A stretch of 64,000 nucleotides of DNA from Silybum marianum (GCA_036898165.1 CM072530.1:17593847-17657846); one strand, 5' to 3'; shown: positions 30,015-40,530, counted from the stretch's first letter. Numbers and translations are program-made. The notes: generated by a model not told the origin, from the sequence alone.

Positions 30015-32249
30015 ATGGAAGTTAAGACAGAGAAAGGTGCTCCCAAACTTCCTCCCTGCCCTGTTGAACTTCCCCCCATTGTTCTTCCTAGTCCTACATT
30101 CCCTGCCATTGACTTTCTAGTCAAGGAATGTGCTCTCACCAGGGCTAAGGTAGAGCATCTACAGAAGTCCGTTGAATTCATCTTCCGAACTGTGGTTGGG
30201 ACTCCAGGGATCAAGACCTCTGTCAGCAATATCCTCACTGACATCGAGTCCCTGAAGGAAGACAATCGGACACATGGTCAGTCTATTGCCCGTCTGGAGA
30301 AGAAGGTGGATTATCAGAATCTGGTGCTTGAGTCTATTCAGAAGACTCAATCCGACATGATGCAGATACTGACAAAGCTCTCTGAGTCTGGCTCTTCTTT
30401 CTCCACTGCTGATCGGATATCCCTGAATTCGGTCCTTCAGCACCAAGAACGCCATGAAACCAAGTTGAAGGACATTCAGGCGAATTTACGCATGATGATG
30501 GTGCATTGTCTCCCTGCTGACAACATCGAGGGGGAGAGATGTGCCAAAGAGTTCGCTGATGACATCATTGCGGAACATAATGTCACCTTTCCTGCTGATA
30601 AAATTTCTCCATACACCAAGCATGTAGAACCTTCCCTCACTGAAGGTTTAGTGGAAGAAGAAGAAGAAGAAGAAGAAGAAGAAGATGATGATGATGAAGA
30701 TGAGGACATCCCTCACTATGAGGGATCAAATGATGATGACGATGATGATGATATTGGAAGTGCTTTGGAGCACTTCAAAATGTCAAGGCCAGAAGACTCT
30801 CATCAGGAGCCTTTGGGAGACGGACAACATCCCCCTCAGGGACAGTCCGGTACCTCAGGCAAAGGAAATGACATGGCAGAACTTGATGCCACTATCCCTA
30901 TATCTGAGGGGGAGACCACTGTCGAGGTATCTCTTCCTCTCATTCTTCTCTTTGCTCCAATCTCTGAACTACCCACATATCCCTCTTTTTCACCACCAAA
31001 TTTTGGCTCTGATAAAACTCCTTCTACCTCTCCTTCTCTCAGTGAGCCTAGTCCCCCAAAGGACTCCACTTTTTGGAAGGAACCTTCATCTGAAGAGCAG
31101 TTTGTGTACATATCTGACTCTGACTCTGAAGATGAAGAAGGCCTCATTCCTAGACGCCGCGCTCAGAGACCATTAATAAGCGATCCTGGAGAGGAAGAAA
31201 GGCGAATAAACTTTTTAAATGAACTCGAAGCCAAGAGAATAAAGTTTCCCTCTGCTGAAATAGAATGTCCAACTCCTATCAGCATGGTGGATGACTTCTA
31301 TTTCCTATCAAAAGAGGAGAGACCACAAGCACTTGAAGCTCAAAGAATAAGGGATGAAAATATGAAGCAAACAGAGAGTGATCTAGAGCTTGCAAGAAGA
31401 ATACTCAGGGAGGATGCTGCTAAAGACAAGGCGAATAAGGCGCTGATCAACAAAAGCCAAAGAGTCGATGAAGCTCTGGCACAAAAGGAACTTAATGAAG
31501 AAAATATCAAAGTGAATCCCATCCTCGCTCAAGAGAAGATCATGAATACTCTAACCAATGAAGTACCAAGGCACAGAGAGAAAGAAGTGCGCTGGTGCAC
31601 TGAAAGATTCAATTTTCGTAGGTCTGATTCAAAAATCATTCGAGCAACGATCGAAGGACGTCCTTCCAAAAGGTATGGACTGAAGGTATTTGTTCGAATG
31701 TACAGACATGCGAACGCTGAAAAAGAAGAAGCGAAGTTCTTAAAGTTCTATGGATACTCTGAATGGTTAGAAATCAGAGATGCCATTCAGGGTTCCAAAT
31801 CAAAGTTTAAAGATATGGTGGAAAGAGCGTTGGATCAGCTTCTTCAAAAGATGTCACAACATGTACAAGTTCCGCCTCTCTCTGAGCCTACAAGAAAGAG
31901 AAGATCTAATGCTAAAGGAGGTTCATCTTCCAAAAGTGATCATGAAACCAAATTCAACTATGAAAGCATTCTCGGTCATCTGGAAATTCCTAACATCTCA
32001 GTGTTGAGAGTCTCTCTCCCTCAAGACAGAAAATATGAAGAAAATGAAATCATCACCTTCCCTGAACCTGGCATGGTTTTCTTGGATAATGATGGTTTCC
32101 TAGGGCTCTTCAGAAACAGCGAGGTCAGCAAAGCTCCATCATCCTTCATCAAGATCATGCATCACTACTACTGGTCAGATGATCCGCTGATGAATCGACA
32201 GAAGAGGCTCTATGAAAACAAAATACGAAGAAGACATGAAAATCTCTGA
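30015..32249 (+). CDS. Copia-1 env-like gene, 3' part (744 codons open)
   Basis: This is the longest open frame of Copia-1, in the same frame as the preceding two pieces, so the original protein was about 1,260 residues. Residues 1-150 are helical (probable coiled coil). Residues 213-250 are almost all Glu and Asp, coded by a GAA/GAT repeat at 30,652-30,760. Residues 440-520 form a second K/E-rich coiled coil. The last 200 residues are basic and compact (R-Y-G-L-K-V-F-V-R-M-Y-R). It ends 449 bases before the 3' LTR, as Sirevirus env-like genes do. No membrane segment is evident, so an envelope role is unsupported by sequence. Confidence 0.75.
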   Translation: MEVKTEKGAPKLPPCPVELPPIVLPSPTFPAIDFLVKECALTRAKVEHLQKSVEFIFRTVVGTPGIKTSVSNILTDIESLKEDNRTHGQSIARLEKKVDYQNLVLESIQKTQSDMMQILTKLSESGSSFSTADRISLNSVLQHQERHETKLKDIQANLRMMMVHCLPADNIEGERCAKEFADDIIAEHNVTFPADKISPYTKHVEPSLTEGLVEEEEEEEEEEDDDDEDEDIPHYEGSNDDDDDDDIGSALEHFKMSRPEDSHQEPLGDGQHPPQGQSGTSGKGNDMAELDATIPISEGETTVEVSLPLILLFAPISELPTYPSFSPPNFGSDKTPSTSPSLSEPSPPKDSTFWKEPSSEEQFVYISDSDSEDEEGLIPRRRAQRPLISDPGEEERRINFLNELEAKRIKFPSAEIECPTPISMVDDFYFLSKEERPQALEAQRIRDENMKQTESDLELARRILREDAAKDKANKALINKSQRVDEALAQKELNEENIKVNPILAQEKIMNTLTNEVPRHREKEVRWCTERFNFRRSDSKIIRATIEGRPSKRYGLKVFVRMYRHANAEKEEAKFLKFYGYSEWLEIRDAIQGSKSKFKDMVERALDQLLQKMSQHVQVPPLSEPTRKRRSNAKGGSSSKSDHETKFNYESILGHLEIPNISVLRVSLPQDRKYEENEIITFPEPGMVFLDNDGFLGLFRNSEVSKAPSSFIKIMHHYYWSDDPLMNRQKRLYENKIRRRHENL

Positions 32250-32697
32250 TTAATATTTAGTTGTCTTTTCTTTGTATCATTCTTCAGTGTATTGTACTTC
32301 CCTTTCCTTACAAATTTGTAATTTTATCGTTCATGTAATATCTTCAGGTTATTAATGAAATTTCAAATGAAGTACTCTACTCCAGCTGTGTACTGAAAAG
32401 ATCCCTGAAAACAGTAAATGGGACAATGAACATAAGAGTTCTAACTTCTTTACATATCTTCTTACTCACTGATATTTCTCTCTGAAATTTAAATCACTGA
32501 ATGTACTTAAGGCATCTACTTGTAAAAATTGTGTTTTCATATCCTTATAAATGAAACTCAATAGATATAATAGATTAGCTGAAAAAGATCTCACAGATTA
32601 GTACTTAGAAATTTTTTCTTAATCATTTCTTAAGTCCTTACTAATCTCTTCAAGTAATTTTCTCATATTACTTAATCATAATCAAATAGGGGGAGAT
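32250..32697 (+). other. Copia-1 3' untranslated part with polypurine tract
   Basis: It is AT-rich without an open frame. AGGGGGAGA at 32,688-32,696 immediately before the LTR is the plus-strand primer tract. Confidence 0.8.
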
Positions 32698-33541
32698 TGT
32701 TGATCATAACTCCTCTCGGTGATTTGAAGATGATTCCTCTTTACACTTAGTGAAATTCCTTGTTTAAGTTTAAGTTCAAATTCAGTGATAAGCACACGCT
32801 AACTGCCATCAGCGATCGCTGAAGATCAAGCAACCTTAAGCTTAACTCTGATGATCTGAAGATCAGCTATCACACCAAATGATCATTCAGTGAAAGTCGA
32901 AGACCAAGCTGAAGAAAAAGATAATCAGCTACGTGACCTGAATTGGTTCAGCGATAGCAAAGATTATCTATACAAGTGTGAAGTCTTGTGAAAGTTCATC
33001 CTTGAAGATTCAGTCTCAGCGATCAAGTGAAGCTTCTATTACAAGATTAACGTTGACCTTATCATCGATGCACAAAAGACAAACCCTATATTGTGTCAGA
33101 AAAATACGTATGATTTGTCTTTTATATCCCCATCATATCTGATATGGTACTGTTCAAATACGGCCAAAAACATGGATGCATTCTGAACAAAGGACAAGTC
33201 TCCTATGGATGCTTGCCACATAGCATATACCTTTTGTCTTGCATTAAATGCAAACGGATATAAAAATAAGATGAAGATATCTTCTTCATCTGTGTGCATA
33301 CTGCATTCTTTCTTCAACCTTATATATTCCATCTTACTTCATTATTGTGCATCAATCTTAGTGATTTTTTAAGTTACAATAGAATAGATTAAAACTTGTT
33401 CTAATTCCGCTTGTAACTGTAAATTTGTTTATGCAATATAAACTCATTTAAAAACTAAAAATCTGCGTGTTTGTATTCAACCCCCCTTCTACAAACTGTT
33501 TCTATATCCAAGAACTCTTGTAGACTCCTTAGGGACCAACA
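32698..33541 (+). repeat. Copia-1 3' LTR (complete, 844 bp)
   Basis: TGTTGATCAT...GGGACCAACA. It has a TATAAAAA box at 33,259-33,266 and a C-tract near the end. It gives the full LTR that the window start truncates, and is related to the Copia-3 LTR at 48,801-49,670. Confidence 0.95.
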
Positions 33542-34400
33542 TATATAATCATGCATATATAATAGTTTCACAATAGGTTGCGTCCAACCACTGACCTGTT
33601 GGTTCGGTAAGTTCCGTCAAACGAAATGACATCACCAAACTTTTTTTAGTTAACTTGAGCCACTTCATATGCCCAAAAAATCGTGCTTAACTCCCGCCCA
33701 CTAACCTTGTACTCGAAAATATATTCTGGTACTATGTTCCATCTATTTTTTAGTTTGTTGATCAACATCTTTGCGTTCTTGTTGCCAACGAACACTACAT
33801 CATCCCTCTTAAAGTTCTTAAAGTCAACATTAGTACATCGATTGTGCTCGAACCCACAATTTAATGTCGTGTGAATACGATGTGCTTTAGTAGCACCAAT
33901 TTTGAAATTGGCACTATTCAGCACATATTTGTAATCACTATACTTCATTTTCCTATTACTCCTTGCAAAGCGACTATCATTAGAGTTAAATAACAAATGA
34001 TTATGTGACTCCACAAACTCAGATATCTCGTAAGAAGACATGTCCTTGGTCAGGTGTATTTTGATTTGTGCATCGCATCCGCATCATTCTAAGTTAGTGT
34101 TACGATATGCCCTCGATCGGGATGTTTACCAAGGCAATCAAAATCCATGGTCTTAGGGATTCCCTCCTTACTACAAACCAGTCAACAAGTCGAAATGTCC
34201 CCGAACTTGTTAATCTTTCTTGCGTTCAACCGAACATCAAACTCGGATTTTTTTCGCATACTTCTGGTGCATTGCTTCTGCTTCCTTTAGTGATGAAAAT
34301 CACGTATTAATCTTTGGTTTAAGGTCGTTGTCAACAATCGGGAGAATTTATTTTGACCCCGTTGAATCCTCTAAAATGTTGAAATCAAATTGGCTTTCTT
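33542..34400 (-). pseudogene. FAR1-related gene remnant, split by Copia-1
   Basis: Reading leftward on the minus strand, the pieces follow the order of a FAR1/FHY3-related protein: an N-terminal FAR1-domain part (F-S-S-L-K-E-A-E, Y-A-K-K near 34,240-34,350), then C-G-C-D-A-Q-I-K-I and an open 131-codon stretch (34,041-33,646) with E-F-V-E-S-H-N-H, D-F-K-N-F-K-R-D and L-S-T-I-F-W-A-Y. After a stop comes F-G-D-V-I-S-F-D-G-T-Y-R-T-N, the first catalytic-Asp motif of the MULE-type transposase domain these proteins share. Stops and frameshifts separate the pieces. The rest of the transposase-like domain would lie left of the window, on the other side of Copia-1. FAR1 family proteins are transcription factors descended from Mutator-like transposases; this copy could equally be a transposase remnant. 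Confidence 0.8.
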
Positions 34401-34615
34401 TGTCTGCCAGAAGTGTATCTTTTCACCTGATCGAGAGAGTGGTATAAATATAAACACGAAAATATACAATAAAACCTTCAACGAACAACACAAGAACGTG
34501 CATATTATGAATTAACAAGATCATGGGAACATACCTGAACACAATATTGTGCTCATGCAAAATGATATATATGAGGAAAGTTCTTTATTTTTATTAAATC
34601 ATACATTATTATTGA

Positions 34616-34982
34616 CATCTTTTATATAGTTCGATCAATATACTGGTCATATGAACGACGTGATAAAAGTACGTTACTAATGATATGAACGTCGTTATGA
34701 AAATTTGTCATGAACAATACGAACGATCAAAATTTGTGATGAACAGTATTAACGATGTTATAAAAAATAAACAAATCAGATCATCAAAATCGAACAAATA
34801 ATATGTTATTTAGCATCTTTTATACAATGCGATCGATATACTGACGATATGAACAGCGTTACAAAAGTATGTTACTACCGATATCAACGTCGTTATGAAA
34901 ATTTATCATGAACGATACAGACGATCCAAATCTGTTATTAACAATATGAACGACGTTATAAAAGATAAACAAATCAGATCAT
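34616..34982. repeat. Tandem repeat, two units of about 170 bp
   Basis: 34,616-34,784 and 34,814-34,982 share CATCTTTTATA..., GATATGAACG, AACGTCGTTATGAAAATTT and ATAAACAAATCAGATCAT in the same order, with about 85% similarity by eye. There is no coding frame. Confidence 0.8.
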
Positions 34983-35153
34983 GAACGTTCTGTTTTACTA
35001 TGAATGTGCATGTGTTGACTATGAGATCAAATCTGTCATTACCAGTCATTTTTTTTCCAGCAAGCATGCTTATTACATAAGAAGGTTGACATGTTTTTCA
35101 TTACGTTAATATGAAAAAAACTCAAGAACCAAAGTAGAAACATACATTGAATA

Positions 35154-35444
35154 TTAAAAAAAATTGGTACCAGTACAATCGAATTCATTATCTTGTTCCA
35201 TTCCGACATTGTTGCTCAAACAGCCTCTGTTCTCGCCGATGAAGTTTTCAATGTTTATATGACTTCCATCGTTGTTGTTTGATGCACATCCCTTCTCGAC
35301 TGTGAAGTTTTCTATGTTTTGAGCCCTTTCATCGTTGTTGCTTGATGCGCAGCCCTTCTCGACGGTGACATTATCGGTGTTTACCACAGTTTCTTCAACT
35401 TGATCATTCATATCGTTTAATTTTTTCTGAGATCTTGAATTCAC
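35154..35444 (-). CDS. Small ORF with three imperfect peptide repeats
   Basis: A 96-codon frame. Three copies of a unit of about 22 residues resemble N-I-E-N-F-x-V-E-K-G-C-A-S-N-N-D. It is acidic and rich in Asn. It lies upstream of the FAR1-like remnant on the same strand, where FAR1-related proteins have an acidic N-terminal extension, so it may be that gene's first exon, but nothing proves it. Low-complexity repeats make homology hard to judge. Confidence 0.4.
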   Translation of the reverse strand: MNSRSQKKLNDMNDQVEETVVNTDNVTVEKGCASSNNDERAQNIENFTVEKGCASNNNDGSHINIENFIGENRGCLSNNVGMEQDNEFDCTGTNFF

Positions 35445-35707
35445 CTTCTCTTACACAAATCCTTCAAGCATATTACAATGACCGAAGAAGCTAAAATCAA
35501 GGACTTGGTTGATTTTGTAACTGCAAACGGAATACATGATGGTATATTACTAATAAATATATAAGATAACATTTTAAAAATGAAATTACTTTGTTACCCC
35601 CACATTAGTGATTAGTTGTTAAATTAAACATGATAGCAACCTTGCATCCTATTGGTCTAAATGGTTAACATGGTTAATAAGAATGTTTTAGTTAACAAAT
35701 GATCCTC

Positions 35708-35742
<35 letters not shown>

Positions 35743-36060
35743 TGACGTAATTAACATTATAAACCATTTGGGGAGATATATTTTTATATTATGAGGTATG
35801 TAGAAATATGCATTAAAATGTTATGATTGAAAAATGATTTACATTGATTAACTATGTTTATTGATTTTCATCGACTTTTAATTTTAGTCATTTGGTTCGT
35901 TGAGCCTTTAGTTCGGTTTTTTATTTAAATGAGCGTTGAGGACATTTGTCCGATTTAAATTGCTCTATGTCGAGCTCTAGGAATTAAATGCGTTTATAAC
36001 ATATCTATTTTATATAAATAGGTGATTTGGTCATTAAATCAGTATCGTATAATTTTAAAC
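35445..36060. other. AT-rich non-coding stretch with TA microsatellite
   Basis: No open frame or recognisable element. A run of about 13 TA units occupies 35,712-35,738. Confidence 0.6.
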
Positions 36061-36364
36061 TGTCATGCAATGGATCCTCCTCTTGAGACAACTTGCTAGG
36101 CATTTCGGTAGTCGATATTTCAGGGATGAACCCATGTGGGGGACGCCTCTGGGACCGTGGGTATTACAGAGATGAACCCATGTGGGTGATGCCTCTGGAC
36201 TCTGTGTATTGTGATATTGAACTCGTTGGAGTTAGGTATCGGGATCCATGTCTTTAGAGATCAGTGTCATGTATAGTTCACACTCGTAAGTAGGCATGGG
36301 GTCGTGACGTTACAAAGATAAACTGGTATGGGTCGGGATCCGGGACCTTAGGTATTACGGTGGG
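36061..36364 (+). repeat. Possible LTR fragment with 48-bp tandem repeat
   Basis: Two adjacent units (about 36,119-36,166 and 36,167-36,212) share GATGAACCCATGTGGG and GCCTCTGG. The style resembles LTRs of plant gypsy elements, and it resumes after the hAT-like insertion at 37,098. I cannot define ends. Confidence 0.4.
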
Positions 36365-37097
36365 TAGGGACGGCAACAGGACGGGGAATGGGCGGGGTCT
36401 ATAATCCCTGACCCCGGCCCCGGTCCCTGGCGGGTACAGGGTTTAACATTCCAGCCCTGTCCAATTTCTGGTCAAAACCCCGGTCAAACCCGGTCCCGGT
36501 TAGACCTGTTCCCCGACCCGGTTAGACTCAAGGATGTAAGAATTAAAGAATTATGATTCGACAGAAGTCTGGTCTGAACGTCGGCTAGTCGTTGGTGGTC
36601 ATCGCCGTCGCTGGTGGTAGTCGGCTCGTGGCTGGTGGTCGTCTTCGTAGATGGTGGACGTCGACTCGTTGCTGGTGGAGTGGTGGACTCGTCGTCGGTG
36701 GACTGTGAAGTAAATAGTAATGGAGTAATCAGAGTTGAGAGAAAGGAGTTAGATGGTGGCGGCTGATGAGTGATGAGAAAGAAAGGGAAGAAGACGTAAA
36801 AGTTTAAACTCTAAAACCTAATTTTAAGAAAAATAAATAAATTTATATAATACTATGTATAATTTATTATAATTTATTAATTTTTAATCCTAATATATAT
36901 ATTGGGTACGGGGCGAGTCGGGGGTATGTTACCCGACCCCGACCCCAACCCCGGTTTGAGCATATCGGGGATCCCCGACCCAGTCCGGGACAGGTCTAAA
37001 CGGGACCTGTCCCAATGGATTTAACGGGGGAATCCCCGGCCCAGTCCGGGTCGGGTGCACCGGGGTCCCACCGAGTCGGGCCAAATCACCATCCCTA
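36365..37097. mobile_element. hAT-like non-autonomous transposon (hAT-3)
   Basis: Terminal inverted repeats TAGGGACGGCAA and TAGGGATGGTGA (reverse complement of the right end), flanked by ACGGTGGG and ACAGTGGG, an 8-bp duplication with one mismatch, the size used by hAT transposons. It is 733 bp, GC-rich near both ends with GGGGAC-type runs and AT-rich in the centre. No transposase is coded. Confidence 0.75.
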
Positions 37098-37204
37098 ACA
37101 GTGGGTACTCGATGTGGCGTCGAACACCGAGGCCGTGATCTTAGGGCACTACTCATTAACGTCAAATCCTGGCTTACTTTGTGTTACAGACACGAAGAAG
37201 GCAT

Positions 37205-37483
37205 CAAGTAGAAATTTGGATAGGGTATAATACCAAGCTCTGGGAGCTTCTCTCTTATCCGGTTTATAAGCATAACCTGGAAGCTTAGGATCAGTGAACC
37301 CAAGAGGTTGCTCTAAATAGACTTCCTCATTAAGCTTGTCATTCAGAAAGGCACTCTGAACATCCATCTAAAAGACTTTAAAATCTTTGTGAGCAGCATA
37401 GGCTAGGAAACGTATAATGGCTTCTAACCTAGCCACAAGAGCAAAGGTTTCATCATAATCGATGTCTTATTCTTGTCTATATC
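37205..37483 (-). pseudogene. pol: Copia-4 reverse transcriptase, middle part
   Basis: It reads Y-D-E-T-F-A-L-V-A-R-L-E-A, M-D-V-Q-S-A-F-L-N, E-E-V-Y-L-E-Q-P and P-R-A-W-Y. The A-L-Y-G-L-K motif normally between the last two is deleted. The match stops at S-K-F-L-L (about 37,205), where unrelated DNA starts, so the YVDD catalytic site is gone. Confidence 0.82.
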
Positions 37484-38517
37484 TGATGAGAGCCCATCCA
37501 AGGATCCGAATGATGAAGATCCATTGAGATGGAAGATTTGGCCAATTACAAGATCTAGATCCAAGAAGTTCAACAATGCTCTTCATGGATTGATAAAATC
37601 CTGTCGGGAACAACCAATTATTTCGTCGTCAAGTGGCCGAGAAAAGCTTCTACTTTTGATCTGAATTGAAGGCCAAGACTAGCCTTAGTCTTGGTACCCA
37701 ACTGGAGATTATTTCATCAACAAATCACTCAAGCCCATGCAATTTCCGCCATGTCCACATATCGCCCATGTTTTAGCCATAAATCACTCATTTCCAATCC
37801 AAATGGACTCCAATAAATGCCCATTTGTAGAGTACTCTTATTTCTAAAATCTAAGAAGGATTCAATCCCAAATAAAGCAAACAACCACGTTCATGAATCT
37901 GCCCAAACAAAGATCCAAGTTCAAGTAACTCATCTCACTGAATTGAAAGACATTTGAAGGTTCCTATCATTATGAGGATCTTATATCACAAGATATTTGA
38001 AGGTTGCGTCTCATTTTTTTCATCGGGTCCGGGTCGGGACCAAAGATCTTGAGTGACCGATCCGGCAGAACAACTCAAAAGATAAAGAAGTATCCCCGAT
38101 CTCGCAGATATTTCGATTCCAGCGAATGATGACGCTATATCTTCAATCCGATTAATTCTCCATTAAAGTCCTTCAAGGAGTTACAAGAGAGATAAGTGGT
38201 TTTGCTTATATGATAGCTTAGCTAGATAAGTAGTAGTGCTCATATTTTTCACCTATAAATAGAGCTCTAATGTGATCATTTGAAAATACCTTTGATTTGA
38301 ATGATATTTGGAGTTTTAAACTCGTTTTGTTCTTTGTGAACTTTAAAACTTATCAAGTCTTTAAGCTTGTGGCGTCCAATATTTATCAATCAACTTAGTG
38401 GGTTGATTGTGGCGTATTCTATATACCAAGGTTCTTGCCTCTTTATAGGCAACGGGTCGCGATTTCCACCCTTACTATCCTCGGGCAACCAATAGACGGT
38501 CGAGAAAAATCACATCA
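37484..38517 (+). mobile_element. Solo LTR, probably gypsy
   Basis: TGATGAG...CACATCA, 1,034 bp, with palindromic ends TGATG/CATCA. The flanks ATATC and GTATC are a 5-bp duplication with one mismatch, and the interrupted reverse transcriptase joins in register across it. A CTATAAATAG TATA box is near 38,262. The first 190 bases code a peptide with P-I-T-R-S-R-S-K-K, a signature seen at the C-terminus of some plant gypsy polyproteins that extend into the 3' LTR. No internal region remains. Confidence 0.75.
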
Positions 38518-39250
38518 GTATCCCTGAGCAACAAGTTGAGCCTTGTTTTGGGTAAAGTGCCATGCTCATCTAACTTGTTACAGAACATCCATTTAGGGCC
38601 AATAACAGATTTATCAGATGGGTGATGGATAATATTCCATACTTTGTTTCTCTGAAACTCAGTTAGTTCTTCTTGCATAGCAATGATCCAATCTGGGTTA
38701 GTGATAACTTCATCGATCTTCTTTGGTTCTAGGTACAAGAAATAAAGTTTACAAAGAGACAAATACCACCTACACCACATCGTGTCTGAATACCGGTACT
38801 TGGATCACCAATGATCTGATCGGTTGGATGATCTCTAATCCATCCTTGAGCAGAAAGTTAAGGAGTTAGATCAATAATTCTTTCAGCGATAATTGGTTCA
38901 GGGGTTAAGGAAGATGCTTCAGCAGCTAATTCTTCAACATTCCTTATTCTCCCTGTTGGAGATCTTAGGGGATATCATTCACTAAAACTGTTTAAGTGTT
39001 TGATACTTGATCATTTATTGAGGGATAAACATTTAATGATTCAAATGGAGGGATATGATTAATAGGAGAAACAATGATTCTTGAGGAGGATCCATTGGTA
39101 CTATTAACCACACTTGGGATGATATGAGGTTCGTCTTTAGTAGTTTGTTGTTTAGTGCTAGGTTGAGGACTGAAGAATGATGTTCGTTCCCCATTATGAG
39201 ACATCATCCAGTTGTTCAGCTCTTCATCATCATCAAAGATGGGAGTAGAG
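38518..39250 (-). pseudogene. pol: Copia-4 reverse transcriptase N-terminal part and linker
   Basis: It reads W-I-I-A-M-Q-E-E-L-T-E-F-Q-R-N-K-V-W-N, then W-M-F-C-N-K. The latter is a changed form of W-V-F-R-N-K, and the frame shifts before L-V-A-Q-G-Y. Upstream is the Ser/Pro-rich linker between integrase and reverse transcriptase, with several stops. Confidence 0.8.
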
Positions 39251-40530
39251 TTCGCTGAATGAGATTCATCAAAGGTGAAATTTATGGTTTCTTCAACAAC
39301 TTGTCTTCTTCTGTTGAAAACCTTAGATGCCTTGGAACTAAGGAGTGTCCAAGAAATAAACCATCATCAGCTTTGCAATCGAACTTTCCAAGATGGTCTT
39401 TATCATTCAGGATTTAACATTTACATTCAAAATTTTGTAGAAAGCTTAAAGAGGGATTTCTTCCATGGAAAATTTCGTAGGCAGCCTTCCTGAATCTTTT
39501 AACTATTAGAGATCGATTTTGAGTGAAACATGCAGTGTTAGTTGCTTCAACCCAGAATTGAGTTGGTAGATGAGATTCGTTGAGCATCGAACGAGTAGGT
39601 TCAATGATTGTTTAGTTTCTTCTTTCAGCGACACCATTTTGCTGAGGAGTCCTGACTGTTAAGAAATTATGAGAAATTCCTTCGTTCTTAAAGAAGTTAA
39701 CCAAGGTACTATTTTTGAATTCAGTGTCATGATCACTTCTCATTGAAAAAATAGATAGATTATACAGGACTTCCATCTTCTTGATAAAGAAATAATTTCT
39801 TTAGGAGTTTCACTTTTGTATCTGATAAAGAATATCCAAGTCGACCTAGAGTACTCATCAACAACGACAACTGTATACTTCTTTCCAGCTATGGATCAGA
39901 TATTGACAAGTCCAAAGAGATCCATATGGATTAAGTGAAGATGAGTGGTCAGTGAAGACACTTGCTTAGATCTGAAACTTGCTTTAGTCAACTTTCCTTT
40001 TTCACACGTTGAGCAAAGAGATTCCTTTACAAATGAGTGTTGAGGAAGGCCAATGACAGGCTTTTTTCTTGATAAATCATATATCATTTTGAAGTTCAGA
40101 TGAGAGAGCCCTTTATGCCAAAGTCAGTTGATCAGAAGAGGCTTTTGAAAGAAAGCAAATGTTCTAAGATGGAACATTATCCATGTGGATAACATAGACA
40201 TTTTCCATACGTTTACCCATCAGAGCAAGTTTGTTATTCTTGTCAGTAACTGCGCCATTTCTTCTTTGTGAACATGACTTTGAATTTTGTGTCATAGAGT
40301 TGACTGATGCTGAGTAAGTTGTGCTTCAGTCCTTCAACATAAGCAACACATTTGAAGGTAGTTACTCTATTGGTTAGAAAACCAAAATCTTTGGCGTGTC
40401 CTTTGCCATTTCCATCAAATATCACCGAAGGACTTTTTTCTTTCTTAAATTCAGATAGAAGGGACTTAGTTTCAGTCATCTGTCTAGAGAATCCACTATC
40501 AAGTTACTAGATACATTTGACATCCTACAT
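39251..40530 (-). pseudogene. pol: Copia-4 protease and integrase
   Basis: Recognisable parts in order: protease remnant L-D-S-G-F-S-R-Q-M-T near 40,470-40,500 (DSG kept, the usual Cys changed to Phe), E-G-L-K-H-N-L-L-S, C-S-T-C-E-K-G-K, L-H-L-I-H-M-D-L-F-G and the T-P-Q-Q-N-G-V-A-E-R-R-N integrase motif near 39,625-39,660, directly followed by a stop. Multiple frameshifts separate them. Confidence 0.85.

Larger units (their letters stand above)
1..33541 (+). mobile_element. Copia-1: Sirevirus-like Ty1/copia retrotransposon, interrupted by Gypsy-1
   Basis: This is the outermost element of the nest. Its 5' LTR is cut by the window start and its 3' LTR is complete. The order 5' LTR, primer site, gag, protease, integrase, reverse transcriptase, RNase H, env-like region, purine tract, 3' LTR is that of a copia element of the Sirevirus type. 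Gypsy-1 (1,470-23,183) splits gag. Without that insertion the element would be about 11.8 kb, normal for the group. Every open region carries frameshifts or stops, so it can move only with proteins from elsewhere. It lies inside a FAR1-like pseudogene. The likely right target duplication is TATAT at 33,542; the left one is outside the window. Confidence 0.93.

Noticed and set aside
30476..30709. Serine-rich frame on the minus strand
   Set aside because: It is the antisense of the GAA/GAT run in the Copia-1 env-like gene.
34616..34982. Could be a satellite array
   Set aside because: Only two units with no further copies in the window.
36929..37165. Arg/Pro-rich minus-strand frame and a similar one at 60,036-60,314
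   Set aside because: They come from GC-rich terminal repeats of hAT-like elements and cross element borders.
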